Source: Pseudomonas jinjuensis (GTDB lineage Bacteria; Pseudomonadota; Gammaproteobacteria; Pseudomonadales; Pseudomonadaceae). Taken from it: DNA of 64,000 nt. Each line of letters begins with the position of its first letter. Position 1 is the stretch's first letter. Position numbers and translations under genes: made by a program. The DNA lies in contig NZ_FNIJ01000006.1 in assembly GCF_900103845.1 (NCBI RefSeq), positions 248,001-312,000 of the forward strand. The letters run 5' to 3'. The notes under the pieces are model-generated. The model was not told the origin of the DNA. It did no database searches and saw only the letters and a program-made list of their open reading frames with translations. Below are positions 1 to 11,581 of this stretch, piece after piece.

Positions 1-91
1 CGAGGAACTGCCGGAGTACCTGAAGGAGGGCCTGACCGTGCACTTCGCGCGGCGCTTCTCCGACGTGGCGAAGATCCTGTTCCCCGCCTGA
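1..91 (+). CDS. Lon-type ATP-dependent protease, C-terminal end (partial)
   Basis: Only the last 29 codons are in the window; the gene runs in from the left edge. The tail contains ELPEYLKEGLTVHFARRF, which resembles the very end of Lon proteases, where the protease domain closes with a segment of this pattern. The following gene is a cysteine-peptidase inhibitor lipoprotein; in P. aeruginosa that gene follows a Lon-like protease (AsrA), which supports the call. The fragment contains no catalytic residue, so the assignment rests on the tail and on gene order. Confidence 0.65.
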   Translation, partial: EELPEYLKEGLTVHFARRFSDVAKILFPA

Positions 92-202
92 TGCCCGTGG
101 CGGACAGGGCGGATTTCCCCCGCCCTGCCGCCGCAGCGGTTGACCGGATGTCGCTGCCTGCGCTAATCCTGCCGGTCCGTCCGCTCGAAACCGGGAGTCG
201 TC

Positions 203-598
203 ATGCCGCCGCTACGCCTGTTCCTGCCCCTCGCCACCCTGCTGCTCGGCGCCTGCGCCAGCCAGCCCGATCCCGTGGTCACGCTGGACGACGACCGCGA
301 CTGCACGCCGCTGGAGCTTCACCAGGGGCAGGCCCTGGTGCTGACCCTGCCGAGCAATCCCACCACCGGCTACCGCTGGGAGGTGCGCGACGCCGCCGGC
401 GCCGTGCTGCGCAGCCTGAGCCCCGAGGTGTACAGCAACCGCGGCGATTCCGGGGTGGTCGGCGAGGATGGCGAGTCGACCTGGCGCTTCCGCGTCGCCG
501 AGGCCGGCGAGGCGCACCTGCGCCTGGCCTATCACCGCCCGTGGGAGCCCGATGCCGCTCCGGCCAGGGTTTTCGACTGCGCGATCAAGGTGCGCTGA
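203..598 (+). CDS. icp: Inhibitor of cysteine peptidase (chagasin-like), lipoprotein
   Basis: 131 residues. The N-terminus is a lipoprotein signal with lipobox LLGAC (Cys18), so the mature protein should be anchored in the outer membrane or periplasm. The chagasin/ICP fold (family I42) is marked by the three inhibitory loop motifs in order: NPTTGY, a glycine-rich DSGVVGEDG loop, and RPWE near the end. The family inhibits papain-like cysteine peptidases by inserting these loops in the active-site cleft. It lies 111 bases behind the Lon-type protease tail, as in P. aeruginosa. Its physiological target cannot be told from the sequence. Confidence 0.88.
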   Translation: MPPLRLFLPLATLLLGACASQPDPVVTLDDDRDCTPLELHQGQALVLTLPSNPTTGYRWEVRDAAGAVLRSLSPEVYSNRGDSGVVGEDGESTWRFRVAEAGEAHLRLAYHRPWEPDAAPARVFDCAIKVR

Positions 599-710
599 CG
601 GGCCGATTCCCGCCCGTCGGCGCCCCGCTTCCACCGGTCTGGAGGCGCGCAAGACAGGGCGGATCACGCATACCGGAATTGTCTAATCGAAAAAGCGTCA
701 GGGCTCACAC

Positions 711-735
711 CCCTTGCAGAAAAGTCCTGCAAGGG
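711..735. other. Perfect 9-bp stem-loop
   Basis: The arms at 711-719 and 727-735 are exact reverse complements around a 7-base loop, about 50 bases ahead of the start of the lipoprotein gene at 786. There is no T-run on either side, so it is not a textbook terminator; it could be an mRNA leader structure or an operator. Confidence 0.45.
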
Positions 736-785
736 AGGGGACGATCGACTATATGAAATACTGAAGATTCGAATGGAGGCGACCC

Positions 786-1358
786 ATGCGTGCAGTTGTC
801 CGTGTTGCGTTGTTGCTCGTCGCCTGCCTGACGGTCTCCGCCTGTGGAAGCCTGCTGCCGAGCGAACGCGCAGAAGTGCAATCGCCCTTTCTCGACTACC
901 AGGATGCCGAACACCGCTTCTCCCAGGTGAACCCTGGCTCGACCACCCGTTCCCAGCTCTACGCACTGGGTTTCGATCCGCTCGCCCAGGGCAACGCCAA
1001 GATGCTGTCGTTCATCGACGTGCGCCTGCTGTTCGTGCAGCCCAACATTCCCATCGACTACCTGCCCGACGGCCTGGTCAAGTGCCTGCAGGCGAAGGAT
1101 CGCTGCGTCGGCTATGCCTTCGATTTCAGCAAGACCAACAGCCAGCGCGTCGGCAGTTTCTGGGCCGACGTCTTCAACTTCCGCAAGCGCCGTGAAGTCC
1201 AGGGCTGGTCGTTTCGTTCGGTATTCGTGCTGATCGACGACGTCGTGGTGCACAAGGTCAGCAACGGCGAACCGAATATCCGCAAGGTAGAGGACAGGAA
1301 GAACCCGCTCGGCCCGCTGCAGGGCGCCGGGGAATTCTTCTCCGATCAGCTCAAATAG
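786..1358 (+). CDS. Conserved lipoprotein of unknown function
   Basis: 190 residues. A signal peptide ends in a lipobox (VSAC, Cys20), predicting a lipid-anchored envelope protein. The mature part has no motif I recognise; it contains a two-cysteine segment (LVKCLQAKDRC) that could form a disulfide, and an acidic/basic C-terminus. It occupies the same position as PA0777 between icp and cmoA in P. aeruginosa, so it is probably a conserved Pseudomonas lipoprotein rather than an accessory gene. A good ribosome binding site (GGAGG) lies a few bases before the chosen ATG. Confidence 0.8.
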   Translation: MRAVVRVALLLVACLTVSACGSLLPSERAEVQSPFLDYQDAEHRFSQVNPGSTTRSQLYALGFDPLAQGNAKMLSFIDVRLLFVQPNIPIDYLPDGLVKCLQAKDRCVGYAFDFSKTNSQRVGSFWADVFNFRKRREVQGWSFRSVFVLIDDVVVHKVSNGEPNIRKVEDRKNPLGPLQGAGEFFSDQLK

Positions 1359-1379
1359 CCGGAGTTCGTCGCCTGGCGG

Positions 1380-1408
1380 TTGGGCGACCTCCAGTGCTCG
1401 GCTACAAT
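1380..1408 (+). promoter_or_regulatory. Predicted sigma70 promoter for cmoAB
   Basis: TTGGGC (1380-1385) and TACAAT (1403-1408) are separated by 17 bases, about 60 bases before the cmoA start. The -10 is strong and the -35 moderate. Confidence 0.5.
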
Positions 1409-1468
1409 GCGCAGCCTCTGCGCGGCCGCTGACGGCCGCCCTGCTCCACCGTACCGAGGCACCCCCGC

Positions 1469-2209
1469 GTGAGCGAACCAGACCGCATCTTCGCCCAGCC
1501 CCAGCAGCACGTCCCCGACTTCACCTTCAACGAGGACGTGGTGCGCGTATTCCCGGACATGATCAAGCGTTCGGCGCCGGGCTACCCGACCATCGTCGAG
1601 AACATCGGCCTCCTTGGCGCGCATTTCGCCCAGCCCGGCAGCGTGCTCTACGACCTCGGCTGCTCGCTGGGCGCGGTGAGCCAGGCGCTGCGCCGCCACG
1701 TCAGGACCGAAGGCTGCCGGGTGGTCGGCGTGGACAACTCCAGCGCGATGATCCAGCGCTGCCGCGAGTACATGCTGGCGCAGGACTCGATGTTCCAGGA
1801 GCTGCTGCCCATCGAGCTGATCGAGGCGGATATCCTCGCCCTCGATTTCCAGCCCTGCTCGGTGGTGGCGCTGAACTTCACCCTGCAGTTCATCGCCCCG
1901 GAACAGCGCCTGGAGCTGCTCGCCCGCATCCGCCGCAGCCTGCTCCCGGGCGGCGCGCTGATCCTCTCGGAAAAGCTGCGCTTCGCCGATGCCGAAGAGC
2001 ATGAGCTGCTCAACGAGCTGCACATCGAGTTCAAGCGCGCCAATGGCTACAGCGATCTGGAGATCGCCCAGAAACGCAGCGCCATCGAGAACGTCATGCG
2101 CCCGGACACCTTCGAGACCCACCGCCAGCGCCTGCTGGACGCCGGCTTCTCCAAGGTGGTGCCCTGGTTCCAGTGCCTGAACTTCGCCTCGCTGGTCGCC
2201 CTGCCATGA
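1469..2209 (+). CDS. cmoA: Carboxy-S-adenosyl-L-methionine synthase CmoA
   Basis: 246 residues from a GTG start. CmoA converts SAM and prephenate to carboxy-SAM, the donor used by CmoB for 5-oxyacetyl modification of U34 in tRNAs. The protein has a class I methyltransferase fold with the SAM loop [11 protein letters not shown] near residues 60-70, an acidic [10 protein letters not shown] strand, and the family FNFTLQF-type motif (LNFTLQFI). It overlaps the next gene by 4 bases (ATGA), so the two are translationally coupled, as expected for partners in one pathway. Confidence 0.93.
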   Translation: MSEPDRIFAQPQQHVPDFTFNEDVVRVFPDMIKRSAPGYPTIVENIGLLGAHFAQPGSVLYDLGCSLGAVSQALRRHVRTEGCRVVGVDNSSAMIQRCREYMLAQDSMFQELLPIELIEADILALDFQPCSVVALNFTLQFIAPEQRLELLARIRRSLLPGGALILSEKLRFADAEEHELLNELHIEFKRANGYSDLEIAQKRSAIENVMRPDTFETHRQRLLDAGFSKVVPWFQCLNFASLVALP

Positions 2210-3174
2210 TCGAACGTTTCACCCTCGACGGCCTGCAGCGCGAGCTGGCCGGTACTCCCCTGCAAGCCTGGAGCGAATCGCTGCCGGCGCAACTGGCCAC
2301 GCGCGTGGAAGACGGCCACGGCGACCTCGAACGCTGGCTGGCGGCTGTGGACAAGCTGCCGCAACTGGTTCCCGCGGCGGTGGAGCTGGAGCGCTACTTC
2401 GCCCTGGAAGGCGCATGCGACGAAGACGCCCGCGCGCAGCTGAAGACCGCCCTGCAGGGCCTGATCCCCTGGCGCAAGGGGCCGTTCGAGGTGTTCGGCG
2501 TGCACATCGACACCGAATGGCGCTCGGACTGGAAATGGCAGCGCGTCTCGCCGCACCTCGACCTGGCCGGCAAGCGCGTGCTGGATGTCGGCTGCGGCAA
2601 CGGCTACTACCAGTGGCGCATGCTCGGCGCCGGAGCGCGCAGCGTGGTCGGGGTCGATCCGAACTGGCTGTTCTTCTGCCAGTTCCTCGCCATGAAGCGC
2701 TACCTGCCCGACCTGCCGGCCTGGCACCTGCCGCTGACGCTGGAAGACCTGCCGGAGAAGCTGGAAGGCTTCGACACGGTGTTCTCCATGGGCGTGCTCT
2801 ACCACCGCCGCTCGCCGATCGACCACCTGCTGGCGCTGAAGGACTGCCTGCGCCGCGGCGGCGAACTGGTGCTGGAGACGCTGGTGGTGGAAGGCGACGT
2901 GAATACCGTGCTGGTGCCGGAAGACCGTTACGCGCAGATGCGCAACGTCTGGTTCCTGCCCTCGGTGCCCGCCCTGGAGCTGTGGCTGCGCCGCGCCGGT
3001 TTCGCCGAGGTACGCTGCGTCGACCTCAGCCGCACCACGGTGGAGGAACAGCGCGCCACCGAATGGATGCGCTACCAGTCGCTGCCGGACTTCCTCGACC
3101 CGGCCGACCACAGCCGCACCCTCGAAGGCCTGCCGGCGCCCCTGCGCGCCACGCTGGTGGCGCGCAAGCCGTAA
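2206..3174 (+). CDS. cmoB: tRNA U34 carboxymethyltransferase CmoB
   Basis: 322 residues, the usual family length. CmoB transfers the carboxymethyl group of carboxy-SAM to 5-hydroxyuridine at tRNA position 34. The SAM-binding loop [15 protein letters not shown] sits mid-protein, followed by [10 protein letters not shown] and the family segment [12 protein letters not shown]. The start was placed at the ATG overlapping the cmoA stop; an in-frame ATG 33 bases upstream would lie inside cmoA and lacks a better ribosome site. The gene ends just before a large palindrome shared with the convergent pdxJ. Confidence 0.93.
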   Translation: MIERFTLDGLQRELAGTPLQAWSESLPAQLATRVEDGHGDLERWLAAVDKLPQLVPAAVELERYFALEGACDEDARAQLKTALQGLIPWRKGPFEVFGVHIDTEWRSDWKWQRVSPHLDLAGKRVLDVGCGNGYYQWRMLGAGARSVVGVDPNWLFFCQFLAMKRYLPDLPAWHLPLTLEDLPEKLEGFDTVFSMGVLYHRRSPIDHLLALKDCLRRGGELVLETLVVEGDVNTVLVPEDRYAQMRNVWFLPSVPALELWLRRAGFAEVRCVDLSRTTVEEQRATEWMRYQSLPDFLDPADHSRTLEGLPAPLRATLVARKP

Positions 3175-3179
3175 AACCA

Positions 3180-3227
3180 TTCGCGAGCAAGCTCGCTCCT
3201 ACACGCAGGAGCGAGCTTGCTCGCGAA
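3180..3227. repeat. REP-like palindrome between convergent genes
   Basis: Two 21-base arms (3180-3200 and 3207-3227) are exact reverse complements with a 6-base loop. It lies between the convergent cmoB and pdxJ ends and ends in the TCGCTCCT-type motif typical of Pseudomonas repetitive extragenic palindromes. It could act as a bidirectional terminator, although no T-run follows. Confidence 0.75.
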
Positions 3228-3237
3228 CCTCGGCGGA

Positions 3238-3981
3238 TCAGCGCCTGGCCGCCGCCACGATCAGAGCCTTCATCTCGGCGACAGCCTGCTTGAGGCCGAC
3301 GAACACGGCGTGGGCGATCAGCGCGTGGCCGATGTTCAGCTCGTTCACCCCGGGGATCGCCGCCACCGCCTCGACGTTATGGTAGTGCAGGCCGTGGCCG
3401 GCATTGACGATCAGGCCGTGGGACAGGCCGAACTCGACGCCATCGCGAATCCGCGCCAGCTCCAGGGCGACTTCCGCCGGGCTGTGGGCATCGGCGTAGC
3501 GGCCGGTGTGCAGCTCGATGGCCGGCGCGCCGACGCGGGCCGAGGCCTCGATCTGGCGTTGGTCCGGGTCGATGAATAGCGACACCTCGCAGCCGATCGC
3601 GCTCAGGCGCTGCACCGCTTCGTGAATCCGCTTTTCCTGGCCGGCGACGTCGAGGCCGCCTTCGGTGGTCAGTTCCTGGCGGGTCTCGGGAACCAGGCAG
3701 ACGTGGGCCGGACGGATGCTCTCGGCGAAGGCCATCATCTCTTCGGTCACGCCCATCTCGAAGTTCATGCGCGTCTGCAGCACCTCCTGGAGGATGCGCA
3801 CGTCGCGCTCCTGGATGTGCCGGCGGTCTTCGCGCAGGTGCACGGTGATGCCATCGGCGCCGGCTTCCTCGGCATCCAGGGCCGCCTTCACCGGATCGGG
3901 GTAGCGCGTGCCGCGTGCCTGGCGCAGGGTGGCTACATGGTCGATGTTGACGCCGAGAAGAATACGGTTGGCTTCAGTCAC
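3238..3981 (-). CDS. pdxJ: Pyridoxine 5'-phosphate synthase PdxJ
   Basis: 247 residues. PdxJ condenses 1-deoxyxylulose 5-phosphate with 3-amino-2-oxopropyl phosphate to form pyridoxine 5'-phosphate, the last ring-closing step of the DXP-dependent vitamin B6 route. Diagnostic segments are visible: [13 protein letters not shown] at the N-terminus, [10 protein letters not shown], and the phosphate-binding [10 protein letters not shown]. The start overlaps the end of recO by 8 bases, making it the last gene of the lepA-lepB-rnc-era-recO-pdxJ array that reads leftward. This coupling of rnc, era, recO and pdxJ is common in gammaproteobacteria. Confidence 0.95.
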   Translation of the reverse strand: MTEANRILLGVNIDHVATLRQARGTRYPDPVKAALDAEEAGADGITVHLREDRRHIQERDVRILQEVLQTRMNFEMGVTEEMMAFAESIRPAHVCLVPETRQELTTEGGLDVAGQEKRIHEAVQRLSAIGCEVSLFIDPDQRQIEASARVGAPAIELHTGRYADAHSPAEVALELARIRDGVEFGLSHGLIVNAGHGLHYHNVEAVAAIPGVNELNIGHALIAHAVFVGLKQAVAEMKALIVAAARR

Positions 3982-4678
3982 GGGAAGATTCCTTGCGATT
4001 CATGAAGAGCTCGCGGCTGACCAGCGGTCGGCCGCCAAGATGGGGGGCTAGCGCCTGGCGCATGAGGCGTTTGGCCGCTGCCAGGACACCGGGGACGCTC
4101 CAGTCCGCTTCGGCCATCGCCAGCAGGTCGGCACCATGGAAGACGCCCGGCTGCATCTGGCCGACCGGTTCGAGGCCGGCATCCGGCAGCAGGCGATAGA
4201 GACCGTTCGGCGCCACAGCCTGGCCGGCGATATCGGTATCCAGGGAGAAACCATAGCCCAGGTCGTCCAGCAGGCGCCATTCGAAGGCGCGCAGCAGCGG
4301 CTCCAGCGGGCGCCCGCCGGCAAGCGCCTCGAGGGTCGCGCGGTAATGCTCGAACAGCCCGGGATGCGGGTCTTCCGCCGGCAGCAGGCGAATCAGCAGT
4401 TCGTTCAGGTAGAGCCCGCTGAACAGCGCTTCCGCCGCCAGCAGGTTGGGAATGCCGGCGGGCTCCAGGCGACCGACGGTCTTCAGCTCGCCGCGCCCGC
4501 GGAACTCCGCTTCCAGCGGCACGAACGGCCGCGCCAGTGCGCCGGCCTTGCCCCGCGCGCCACGCAGGACGGCACGCAGCCGGCCTTCCGGGGTGAAGAA
4601 GTCGACCAGCGCACTGGTTTCCTTGTAGGCACGGCTGTGCAGGACGAATGCCTGCCGGGGAACGGGGACCGAGTTCAT
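3974..4678 (-). CDS. recO: DNA repair protein RecO
   Basis: 234 residues. RecO helps load RecA onto SSB-coated DNA in the RecFOR gap-repair pathway and anneals complementary strands. The N-terminal OB-fold is visible ([23 protein letters not shown], here cited only by its first and last residues: AFVLHS to FTPEG), followed by the family segment [15 protein letters not shown] and a helical C-terminal half. The gene lacks the four zinc-binding cysteines present in some RecO proteins, as is usual in Pseudomonas. It starts 58 bases after era and overlaps pdxJ. Confidence 0.92.
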   Translation of the reverse strand: MNSVPVPRQAFVLHSRAYKETSALVDFFTPEGRLRAVLRGARGKAGALARPFVPLEAEFRGRGELKTVGRLEPAGIPNLLAAEALFSGLYLNELLIRLLPAEDPHPGLFEHYRATLEALAGGRPLEPLLRAFEWRLLDDLGYGFSLDTDIAGQAVAPNGLYRLLPDAGLEPVGQMQPGVFHGADLLAMAEADWSVPGVLAAAKRLMRQALAPHLGGRPLVSRELFMNRKESSRD

Positions 4679-4736
4679 GGGCGGGAGCCGCGCGGACGGA
4701 AGCCGGCCCGCATCGATGAGCGGGCCGGCGGAGGGA

Positions 4737-5651
4737 TCAGAGGTCGCCGTAGCCGAGCGAACGCAGGGCGCGCTCGTCGTCGGACCAGCCGCCTTTCACC
4801 TTGACCCAGAGGTTGAGCATGACTTTCGAGTCGAACAGCACTTCCATGTCCTTGCGCGCGTTCTGGCCGATGCTTTTGATGCGCTCGCCCTTCTCGCCGA
4901 TGATGATCTTCTTCTGCCCTTCGCGCTCCACCAGGATCAGCGCGTGGATGTGCAGGACGCGGCCTTCCTGCTTGAATTCCTCGATCTCCACGGTGATCTG
5001 GTAGGGCAGCTCGGCGCCGAGCTGGCGCATGATCTTCTCGCGCACCAGTTCGGCGGCGAGGAAGCGGCTACTGCGGTCGGTGATCTGGTCTTCGGGGAAG
5101 AAGTGCTCGCCTTCCGGCAGGCGCTCGGCCACCAGGCCTTCGAGCACGTCGAGGTTCTGCCCGTGCTGGGCGGAGATCGGCACCACTTCCGCCTGCGGCA
5201 GTTGCTCGGTCAGCCACTGCAGGTGGGGCAGCAGCTCGCCCTTCTCGTCCATGCGATCGACCTTGTTCACCGCCACCAGCACCGGGCAGCTGACGTGGCG
5301 GACGCGGTCCAGGACCATCTGGTCCTCCTCGGTCCAGCGGGTGCGGTCGACGACGAAGATCACCACGTCGACGTCCTTCAGCGCGGCGCTGGCGGAACGG
5401 TTCATGTAGCGGTTGAGCGCCTTGTCGTTGTCCTTGTGCAGGCCGGGGGTGTCGACGTACACCGCCTGGACCGCCCCTTCGGTCTTGATGCCGAGCAGCG
5501 TGTGGCGGGTGGTCTGCGGCTTGCGCGAGGTGATCGCCAGCTTCTGCCCGAGGATATGGTTGAGCAGGGTCGACTTGCCGACGTTCGGCCGGCCAACGAT
5601 GGCGACATAGCCACAGCGGCTCGCGTCGAGGGATGCGTCGGTATCAGTCAT
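4737..5651 (-). CDS. era: GTPase Era
   Basis: 304 residues from the chosen ATG (MTDTD), which overlaps the rnc stop by 8 bases; a longer frame exists upstream but runs inside rnc. Era is an essential GTPase that binds the 3' end of 16S rRNA and assists 30S maturation. The G motifs are in order: GRPNVGKS (20-27), DTPG, NKVD. A KH RNA-binding domain follows with [14 protein letters not shown] and ends near the C-terminus. The order rnc-era-recO is the widespread RNA-maturation operon. Confidence 0.96.
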   Translation of the reverse strand: MTDTDASLDASRCGYVAIVGRPNVGKSTLLNHILGQKLAITSRKPQTTRHTLLGIKTEGAVQAVYVDTPGLHKDNDKALNRYMNRSASAALKDVDVVIFVVDRTRWTEEDQMVLDRVRHVSCPVLVAVNKVDRMDEKGELLPHLQWLTEQLPQAEVVPISAQHGQNLDVLEGLVAERLPEGEHFFPEDQITDRSSRFLAAELVREKIMRQLGAELPYQITVEIEEFKQEGRVLHIHALILVEREGQKKIIIGEKGERIKSIGQNARKDMEVLFDSKVMLNLWVKVKGGWSDDERALRSLGYGDL

Positions 5652-6333
5652 TGCCATTCTCCACGCCCAGGGCCACCAGCGCGGCGGCGGCGGCCACCTG
5701 CTCGGCGATGCGGCGGCTGGCGCCATGACCGCGGGTCTTGTCGTTCAACAGGGCGATCTCGCATTCGACGAAGAAAATCCGGCAATGCGGCTCGCCCTGG
5801 ATGTCCACCACGTCGTAGCGCGGCAGTTCGCAGGCGCGCGACTGCAGGTATTCCTGCAGGCGCGTCTTGGGGTCCTTGTTGGTGTCCACCGGGGTCAGCT
5901 CGCGCAGCTGCGGGCCGAGCCAGGCGAGGATGCGCTCGCGGGCGGAATCCATGCCGGTGTCCAGGTAGATGGCGCCGATCAGCGCCTCCATGGCGTCGGC
6001 AAGGATCGACTCGCGGCGGAAACCGCCGCTCTTCAGCTCGCCGGAACCGAGGCGCAGGTATTCGCCCAGTTCGAAGCCACGGGCCAGTATGGCCAGGGTC
6101 TCGCCCTTCACCAGGCGCGCCCGCAGGCGCGACAGCTGGCCTTCGCGGGCCTGGGGAAAGTGGCTGAACAGCGCTTCGCCGATGATGAAGTTGAGGATGG
6201 CATCGCCGAGGAATTCCAGGCGCTCGTTGTTGCGCCCGGCAAAGCTGCGATGGGTCAGGGCAAGGACCATCAGGTCCTTGTCCGTGAAGGTGTAGCCGAG
6301 CTTGCGCTCGAGTCGGTCCAGGGTATTACTCAC
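5644..6333 (-). CDS. rnc: Ribonuclease III
   Basis: 229 residues. RNase III cleaves double-stranded RNA, processing the rRNA precursor and many mRNAs. The catalytic signature [12 protein letters not shown] lies near residues 35-47, with the second acidic cluster at [11 protein letters not shown]; the C-terminal third is a double-stranded RNA binding domain (KTRLQEYLQ to the [15 protein letters not shown] helix). Its first codon overlaps the stop of the membrane protein gene upstream (ATGA), and its stop overlaps the era start, giving tight translational coupling. Confidence 0.96.
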   Translation of the reverse strand: MSNTLDRLERKLGYTFTDKDLMVLALTHRSFAGRNNERLEFLGDAILNFIIGEALFSHFPQAREGQLSRLRARLVKGETLAILARGFELGEYLRLGSGELKSGGFRRESILADAMEALIGAIYLDTGMDSARERILAWLGPQLRELTPVDTNKDPKTRLQEYLQSRACELPRYDVVDIQGEPHCRIFFVECEIALLNDKTRGHGASRRIAEQVAAAAALVALGVENGND

Positions 6334-6707
6334 GGCATTCGTACACGGAATTCTTTGTCGAAGTGGACCACCAGATCGAGGTTCTCGATCAGCGGCTCGC
6401 GTTTTTCATATTTCAGGTGCGCATGGAAATCGTTGTTTTCCAGCTTCACATCCAGCGCTTCTTCCAGGTTCAGGTCGCGGATGTTGTTGATCTGCAGCGC
6501 CCGGCCCACATAAGCATAGAACTCGGGAACGCTACGCACTTCCGCCGCCTTGTCGGTTTCCACCGAAGTGATGGCCTTTTCGATGGAGTAGTAGTCCAGG
6601 TAGTGCGGAATGATCTTGAAGGCGGTACTGGCGAGGAAGGCGACCACGGCGAGAACCACCAGCCAGCCCAGCAGCGAAAGCCCTTTCTGCGAATGTGCGT
6701 ACTTCAT
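6330..6707 (-). CDS. DUF4845 single-pass membrane protein
   Basis: 125 residues starting at MKYAHSQKG; a longer frame has no ribosome site. The N-terminus has a short basic head and one transmembrane helix (about residues 13-30), so the rest is probably periplasmic. This protein is found between lepB and rnc in many gammaproteobacteria (family DUF4845) and has no established function. The start is downstream of lepB by 140 bases and its stop overlaps rnc by 4 bases, so it belongs to this operon. Confidence 0.85.
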   Translation of the reverse strand: MKYAHSQKGLSLLGWLVVLAVVAFLASTAFKIIPHYLDYYSIEKAITSVETDKAAEVRSVPEFYAYVGRALQINNIRDLNLEEALDVKLENNDFHAHLKYEKREPLIENLDLVVHFDKEFRVRMP

Positions 6708-6847
6708 GTCGACCTCATGTCGGATGGATCTGCGGCCCGCCGCCGGCGGGCCAGGTGCAAACGAACGGGGCTGCCCCGCTCTCTGCGTGCAGCCCCGCTC
6801 GCGTTCTAGCACCGTACGCTGTCACCGGCGCCAAACGGCCTCACAAA

Positions 6848-7702
6848 TCAATGAATTACGCCCACGCGCGAGAAGTTCGGCAGGTTGCGCAGCTTCGGAT
6901 CGGGCCAGCTCATCCACACCGCGAACGCCTTGCCGACGATGTTGTGGTCCGGAACCATGCCGAGCAGATCCTTCGGAATCTTCGGGTCGTTCCAGTAGCG
7001 GCTGTCGTTGGAGTTGTCGCGGTTGTCGCCCATCATGAAGTAATGCCCGGCCGGAACCTTCCATTCCCTGCCCGGATCGATGCGGTAACGGGTCATTTCC
7101 TTGCGGATCAGGTGTTCCGCCGCGCCCAGCTGTTCCTTGTACAGGGTGACGCTGCCGAGGGTGCCCGGCTCCTCGCCGACCAGTTGCTCGGCCACCAGCT
7201 TGTCGTTGATGTACAGGCGCTTGTCGCTGGTGTAGCGGACCCGGTCGCCCGGCACGCCGACCACGCGCTTGATGTAGTTGATGCTCGGCTCGCTCGGGTA
7301 GCGGAACACCATCACATCGCCGCGCTGCGGGTCGCCGACCGGAATCACCTTGGTGTCCAGCACCGGCAGGCGGATGCCGTAGGCGAACTTGTTCACCAGG
7401 ATGAAGTCGCCGACTTCCAGGGTCGGCTTCATCGAGCCGGAGGGAATCTGGAACGGCTCCACCAGGAACGAACGCAGCACCAGCACGATGAACAGCACCG
7501 GGAAGAACGACTTGCCGTACTCGACGAGCACCGGCTCCTTGTTCAGCCTGTCCAGCACTTCCGGATCGGGTTCGCCGACAGAGCCCTGGTAGGCGGAAAT
7601 GGCCGACCGGCGACGCGGGGCGAAGAGCACCAGATCGGCCAGGGCGAGAAGACCGCACACGGCAACGGCGATCACCAGCAACAGCGGGAAATTCAGCGTC
7701 AT
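6848..7702 (-). CDS. lepB: Signal peptidase I
   Basis: 284 residues. LepB removes signal peptides from exported proteins at the outer face of the inner membrane. Two N-terminal membrane helices (about 4-28 and 65-82) precede the catalytic domain. The Ser/Lys dyad is visible: Ser90 in PSGSM and Lys145 in YIKRVVG; the conserved box GDNRDNSNDSRYW closes the active site. It starts 5 bases after lepA, the usual lepA-lepB operon. The 140 bases following it contain an imperfect GC-rich hairpin but operon transcription probably continues to rnc. Confidence 0.96.
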   Translation of the reverse strand: MTLNFPLLLVIAVAVCGLLALADLVLFAPRRRSAISAYQGSVGEPDPEVLDRLNKEPVLVEYGKSFFPVLFIVLVLRSFLVEPFQIPSGSMKPTLEVGDFILVNKFAYGIRLPVLDTKVIPVGDPQRGDVMVFRYPSEPSINYIKRVVGVPGDRVRYTSDKRLYINDKLVAEQLVGEEPGTLGSVTLYKEQLGAAEHLIRKEMTRYRIDPGREWKVPAGHYFMMGDNRDNSNDSRYWNDPKIPKDLLGMVPDHNIVGKAFAVWMSWPDPKLRNLPNFSRVGVIH

Positions 7703-7707
7703 AGTTT

Positions 7708-9507
<1,800 letters not shown>

Positions 9508-9616
9508 GGCTGAACACACTCGGAAGGCTGGAAGGCGGCTATCCGCCGAAAAATAGCCGGGGAGTTTACCCGAATCCGCCAACCGCCGCCACGCCTGCAC
9601 CTGACGGACGGGCATG

Positions 9617-9643
9617 AAAAAGGGCGGTCGAGACCGCCCTTCT
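9617..9643 (-). terminator. Rho-independent terminator after mucD
   Basis: On the minus strand an AGGGCGGT/ACCGCCCT stem with a short loop is followed by a T-run, directly behind the mucD stop codon. It should separate the algU-mucABCD transcript from lepA. Confidence 0.85.
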
Positions 9644-9655
9644 CCACTCGCCGGC

Positions 9656-11086
9656 TTATTCGGCCAGCTTGAAGGTGATGAAGCTGGCGCGCCCCTGGCG
9701 CAGGACGCGCATGGAGACCGAACGATCCTTCGGCAGATTCTTGGCGACCTCGGTGAAGGTCTTGGCGGAATCGATCGTGCGGTTGTTCAGGTGGGTGATC
9801 ACGTCGCCCGGGCGAAGGCCGATCAGCGCCGCCGGGCCGTCCTGAACGTCCTTGATCACCACGCCGCCCTTGATGTCCAGCGCCTTGCGCTGCTCGGCGG
9901 TGAGGTCGGCGACGGTCAGGCCCATGCGATTGCTGCTGCGCTCGGCGCCCTGTCCTTCGATGGCGGCGATTTCCTCGTCCTCGTCCGGAAGGCTGCCGAC
10001 GGACATGTCCAGGGTCTTGCGCGAGCCATCGCGGATCACTTCCAGGGTGGCCTTGTCACCCGGCTTCATGTTGCCCACCAGATGCGGCAGGTCGGCGGAT
10101 TCATTGATCGCCTGGCCATTCAGCTTGAGGATCACATCGCCGACCTGCAGGCCGGCCTTGGCCGCCGGGCCGTTCTCCACCAACTGGGCGACCAGCGCGC
10201 CGGACGGCTTTTCCAGGCCGAAGGATTCGGCCAGGTCCTTGCTGACTTCCTGGATCACCACGCCCATCCAGCCGCGGCTGACCTTGCCTTCCTTCTTCAG
10301 CTGATCGGCGACGTTGAGCGCCACGTCGATCGGAATGGCGAAGGACAGGCCCATGAAGCCGCCGGAACGGGTGAAGATCTGCGAGTTGATGCCGATCACC
10401 TCGCCCTCCAGGTTGAGCAGCGGACCGCCGGAGTTGCCCGGGTTGATCGCCACGTCGGTCTGGATGAACGGCACGTAGTTCTCGTTCGGCAGGCTGCGCC
10501 CCTTGGCGCTGACGATGCCGGCGGTCACCGAGTGGTCGAAGCCGAACGGCGAGCCGATCGCCAGCACCCACTCGCCGACCTTGAGCTTGTCGGAATCGCC
10601 GAGCTTGAGGGTCGGCAGGTTCTTGGCCTCGATCTTCAGCACGGCCACGTCGCTGCGCGGATCGGTGCCGACCAGCTTGGCCTTGTGCTCGCTGCGGTCG
10701 GACAGGCGCACGAGAATCTCGTCGGCGTCGGCCACCACATGGTTATTGGTCAGGATGTAGCCATCACTGGAAATGATGAAGCCCGAGCCCAGGGACTGCG
10801 CCTCGCGCTTGCGGCCGCCACGGGGAGCGCCACGCTGGTCGCGCGGGATGCTGCGCTCGAGGAAGTCGCGGAACATCGGCGGCAGGCCTTCCAGATCGGG
10901 GATCGATAGCTGCCCGCCGGACATCGCCGAATCCGGAATCTTCTGGGTGGTGCTGATGTTCACCACCGCCGGCGAGGCCTGTTCGACCAGAGGCGTGAAA
11001 TCCGGCAATTGCGCGTGCGCGACGACTGCAAGGCTCATGGCCAGCATCGCTACCAGCGCAGCCATACTGCGTTTCAGGGTGTGCAT
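9656..11086 (-). CDS. mucD: Periplasmic DegP-like serine protease MucD
   Basis: 476 residues. MucD is a HtrA-family protease and chaperone that degrades misfolded periplasmic proteins and dampens AlgU activation. A signal peptide ends at AHA (about residue 25). The trypsin-like triad is His116 (TNNHVV), Asp146 (DPRSDVAVL) and Ser219 (NPGNSGGP). Two PDZ domains follow, with GWMGVVIQ opening the first and [11 protein letters not shown] in the second. It is the last gene of the algU-mucABCD operon, as in P. aeruginosa; the gap of 51 bases to mucC is short enough for co-transcription. Confidence 0.96.
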   Translation of the reverse strand: MHTLKRSMAALVAMLAMSLAVVAHAQLPDFTPLVEQASPAVVNISTTQKIPDSAMSGGQLSIPDLEGLPPMFRDFLERSIPRDQRGAPRGGRKREAQSLGSGFIISSDGYILTNNHVVADADEILVRLSDRSEHKAKLVGTDPRSDVAVLKIEAKNLPTLKLGDSDKLKVGEWVLAIGSPFGFDHSVTAGIVSAKGRSLPNENYVPFIQTDVAINPGNSGGPLLNLEGEVIGINSQIFTRSGGFMGLSFAIPIDVALNVADQLKKEGKVSRGWMGVVIQEVSKDLAESFGLEKPSGALVAQLVENGPAAKAGLQVGDVILKLNGQAINESADLPHLVGNMKPGDKATLEVIRDGSRKTLDMSVGSLPDEDEEIAAIEGQGAERSSNRMGLTVADLTAEQRKALDIKGGVVIKDVQDGPAALIGLRPGDVITHLNNRTIDSAKTFTEVAKNLPKDRSVSMRVLRQGRASFITFKLAE

Positions 11087-11137
11087 GGACTACTGCTCCC
11101 GTTGTTCGAAGGGAAGAGTTGACGTGGATGAGCCCCG

Positions 11138-11581
11138 TCAGGGCCCTGCGATCAGCGCCCGCAGCACAACCGGCTGCATCGACGGATCATCCGAATGGCG
11201 CCGGGCATGGCGGCGCACGATGAGCCAGGATGCCAAAAAGCCAGCGATCCCGGCAAAAGCGACCAAAGGTTCACTTAGCCCGGCGCGCTCAGTCAATAGG
11301 GCAGCGGCGAACAGGCCGAAGAGGGGGAACAGATAGAAGAGCGCCGCGCTTCTGAGCAGCAGGTCCTCGGGAACGCCAAGAACCACGCTGTCGCCGACGG
11401 TCAGTTGCAGATCGCACCGGGCGCGCACCCGCCCGCGCCGGGCGCTGGTGCCGAGCAGCGAGTGCAGCCCCTGGCCGCATCCTGCCTTCACCGCGCATCC
11501 GGAGCAGGTACTCTGGCGAAGGGTTTCGACCCACACGGCGCCTGATTCGACAGCGATCACGCGCCCCGGCTCTTCGATCAC
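11138..11581 (-). CDS. mucC: SoxR-reducing/sigma-E regulatory protein MucC (RseC family)
   Basis: 147 residues from a GTG whose TGA overlap with the mucB stop (GTGA) fixes the start; the open frame extends further but inside mucB. RseC-family proteins are small inner-membrane proteins with an N-terminal cysteine cluster (here CSGCAVKAGCGQG, residues about 25-37) and two transmembrane helices in the second half (RSAALFYLFPLFGLFAAALL and the segment after SEPLVAFAGI). MucC has a modest or variable effect on AlgU output in P. aeruginosa; the cysteines suggest redox sensing or metal binding, which is inference. Confidence 0.9.
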   Translation of the reverse strand: MIEEPGRVIAVESGAVWVETLRQSTCSGCAVKAGCGQGLHSLLGTSARRGRVRARCDLQLTVGDSVVLGVPEDLLLRSAALFYLFPLFGLFAAALLTERAGLSEPLVAFAGIAGFLASWLIVRRHARRHSDDPSMQPVVLRALIAGP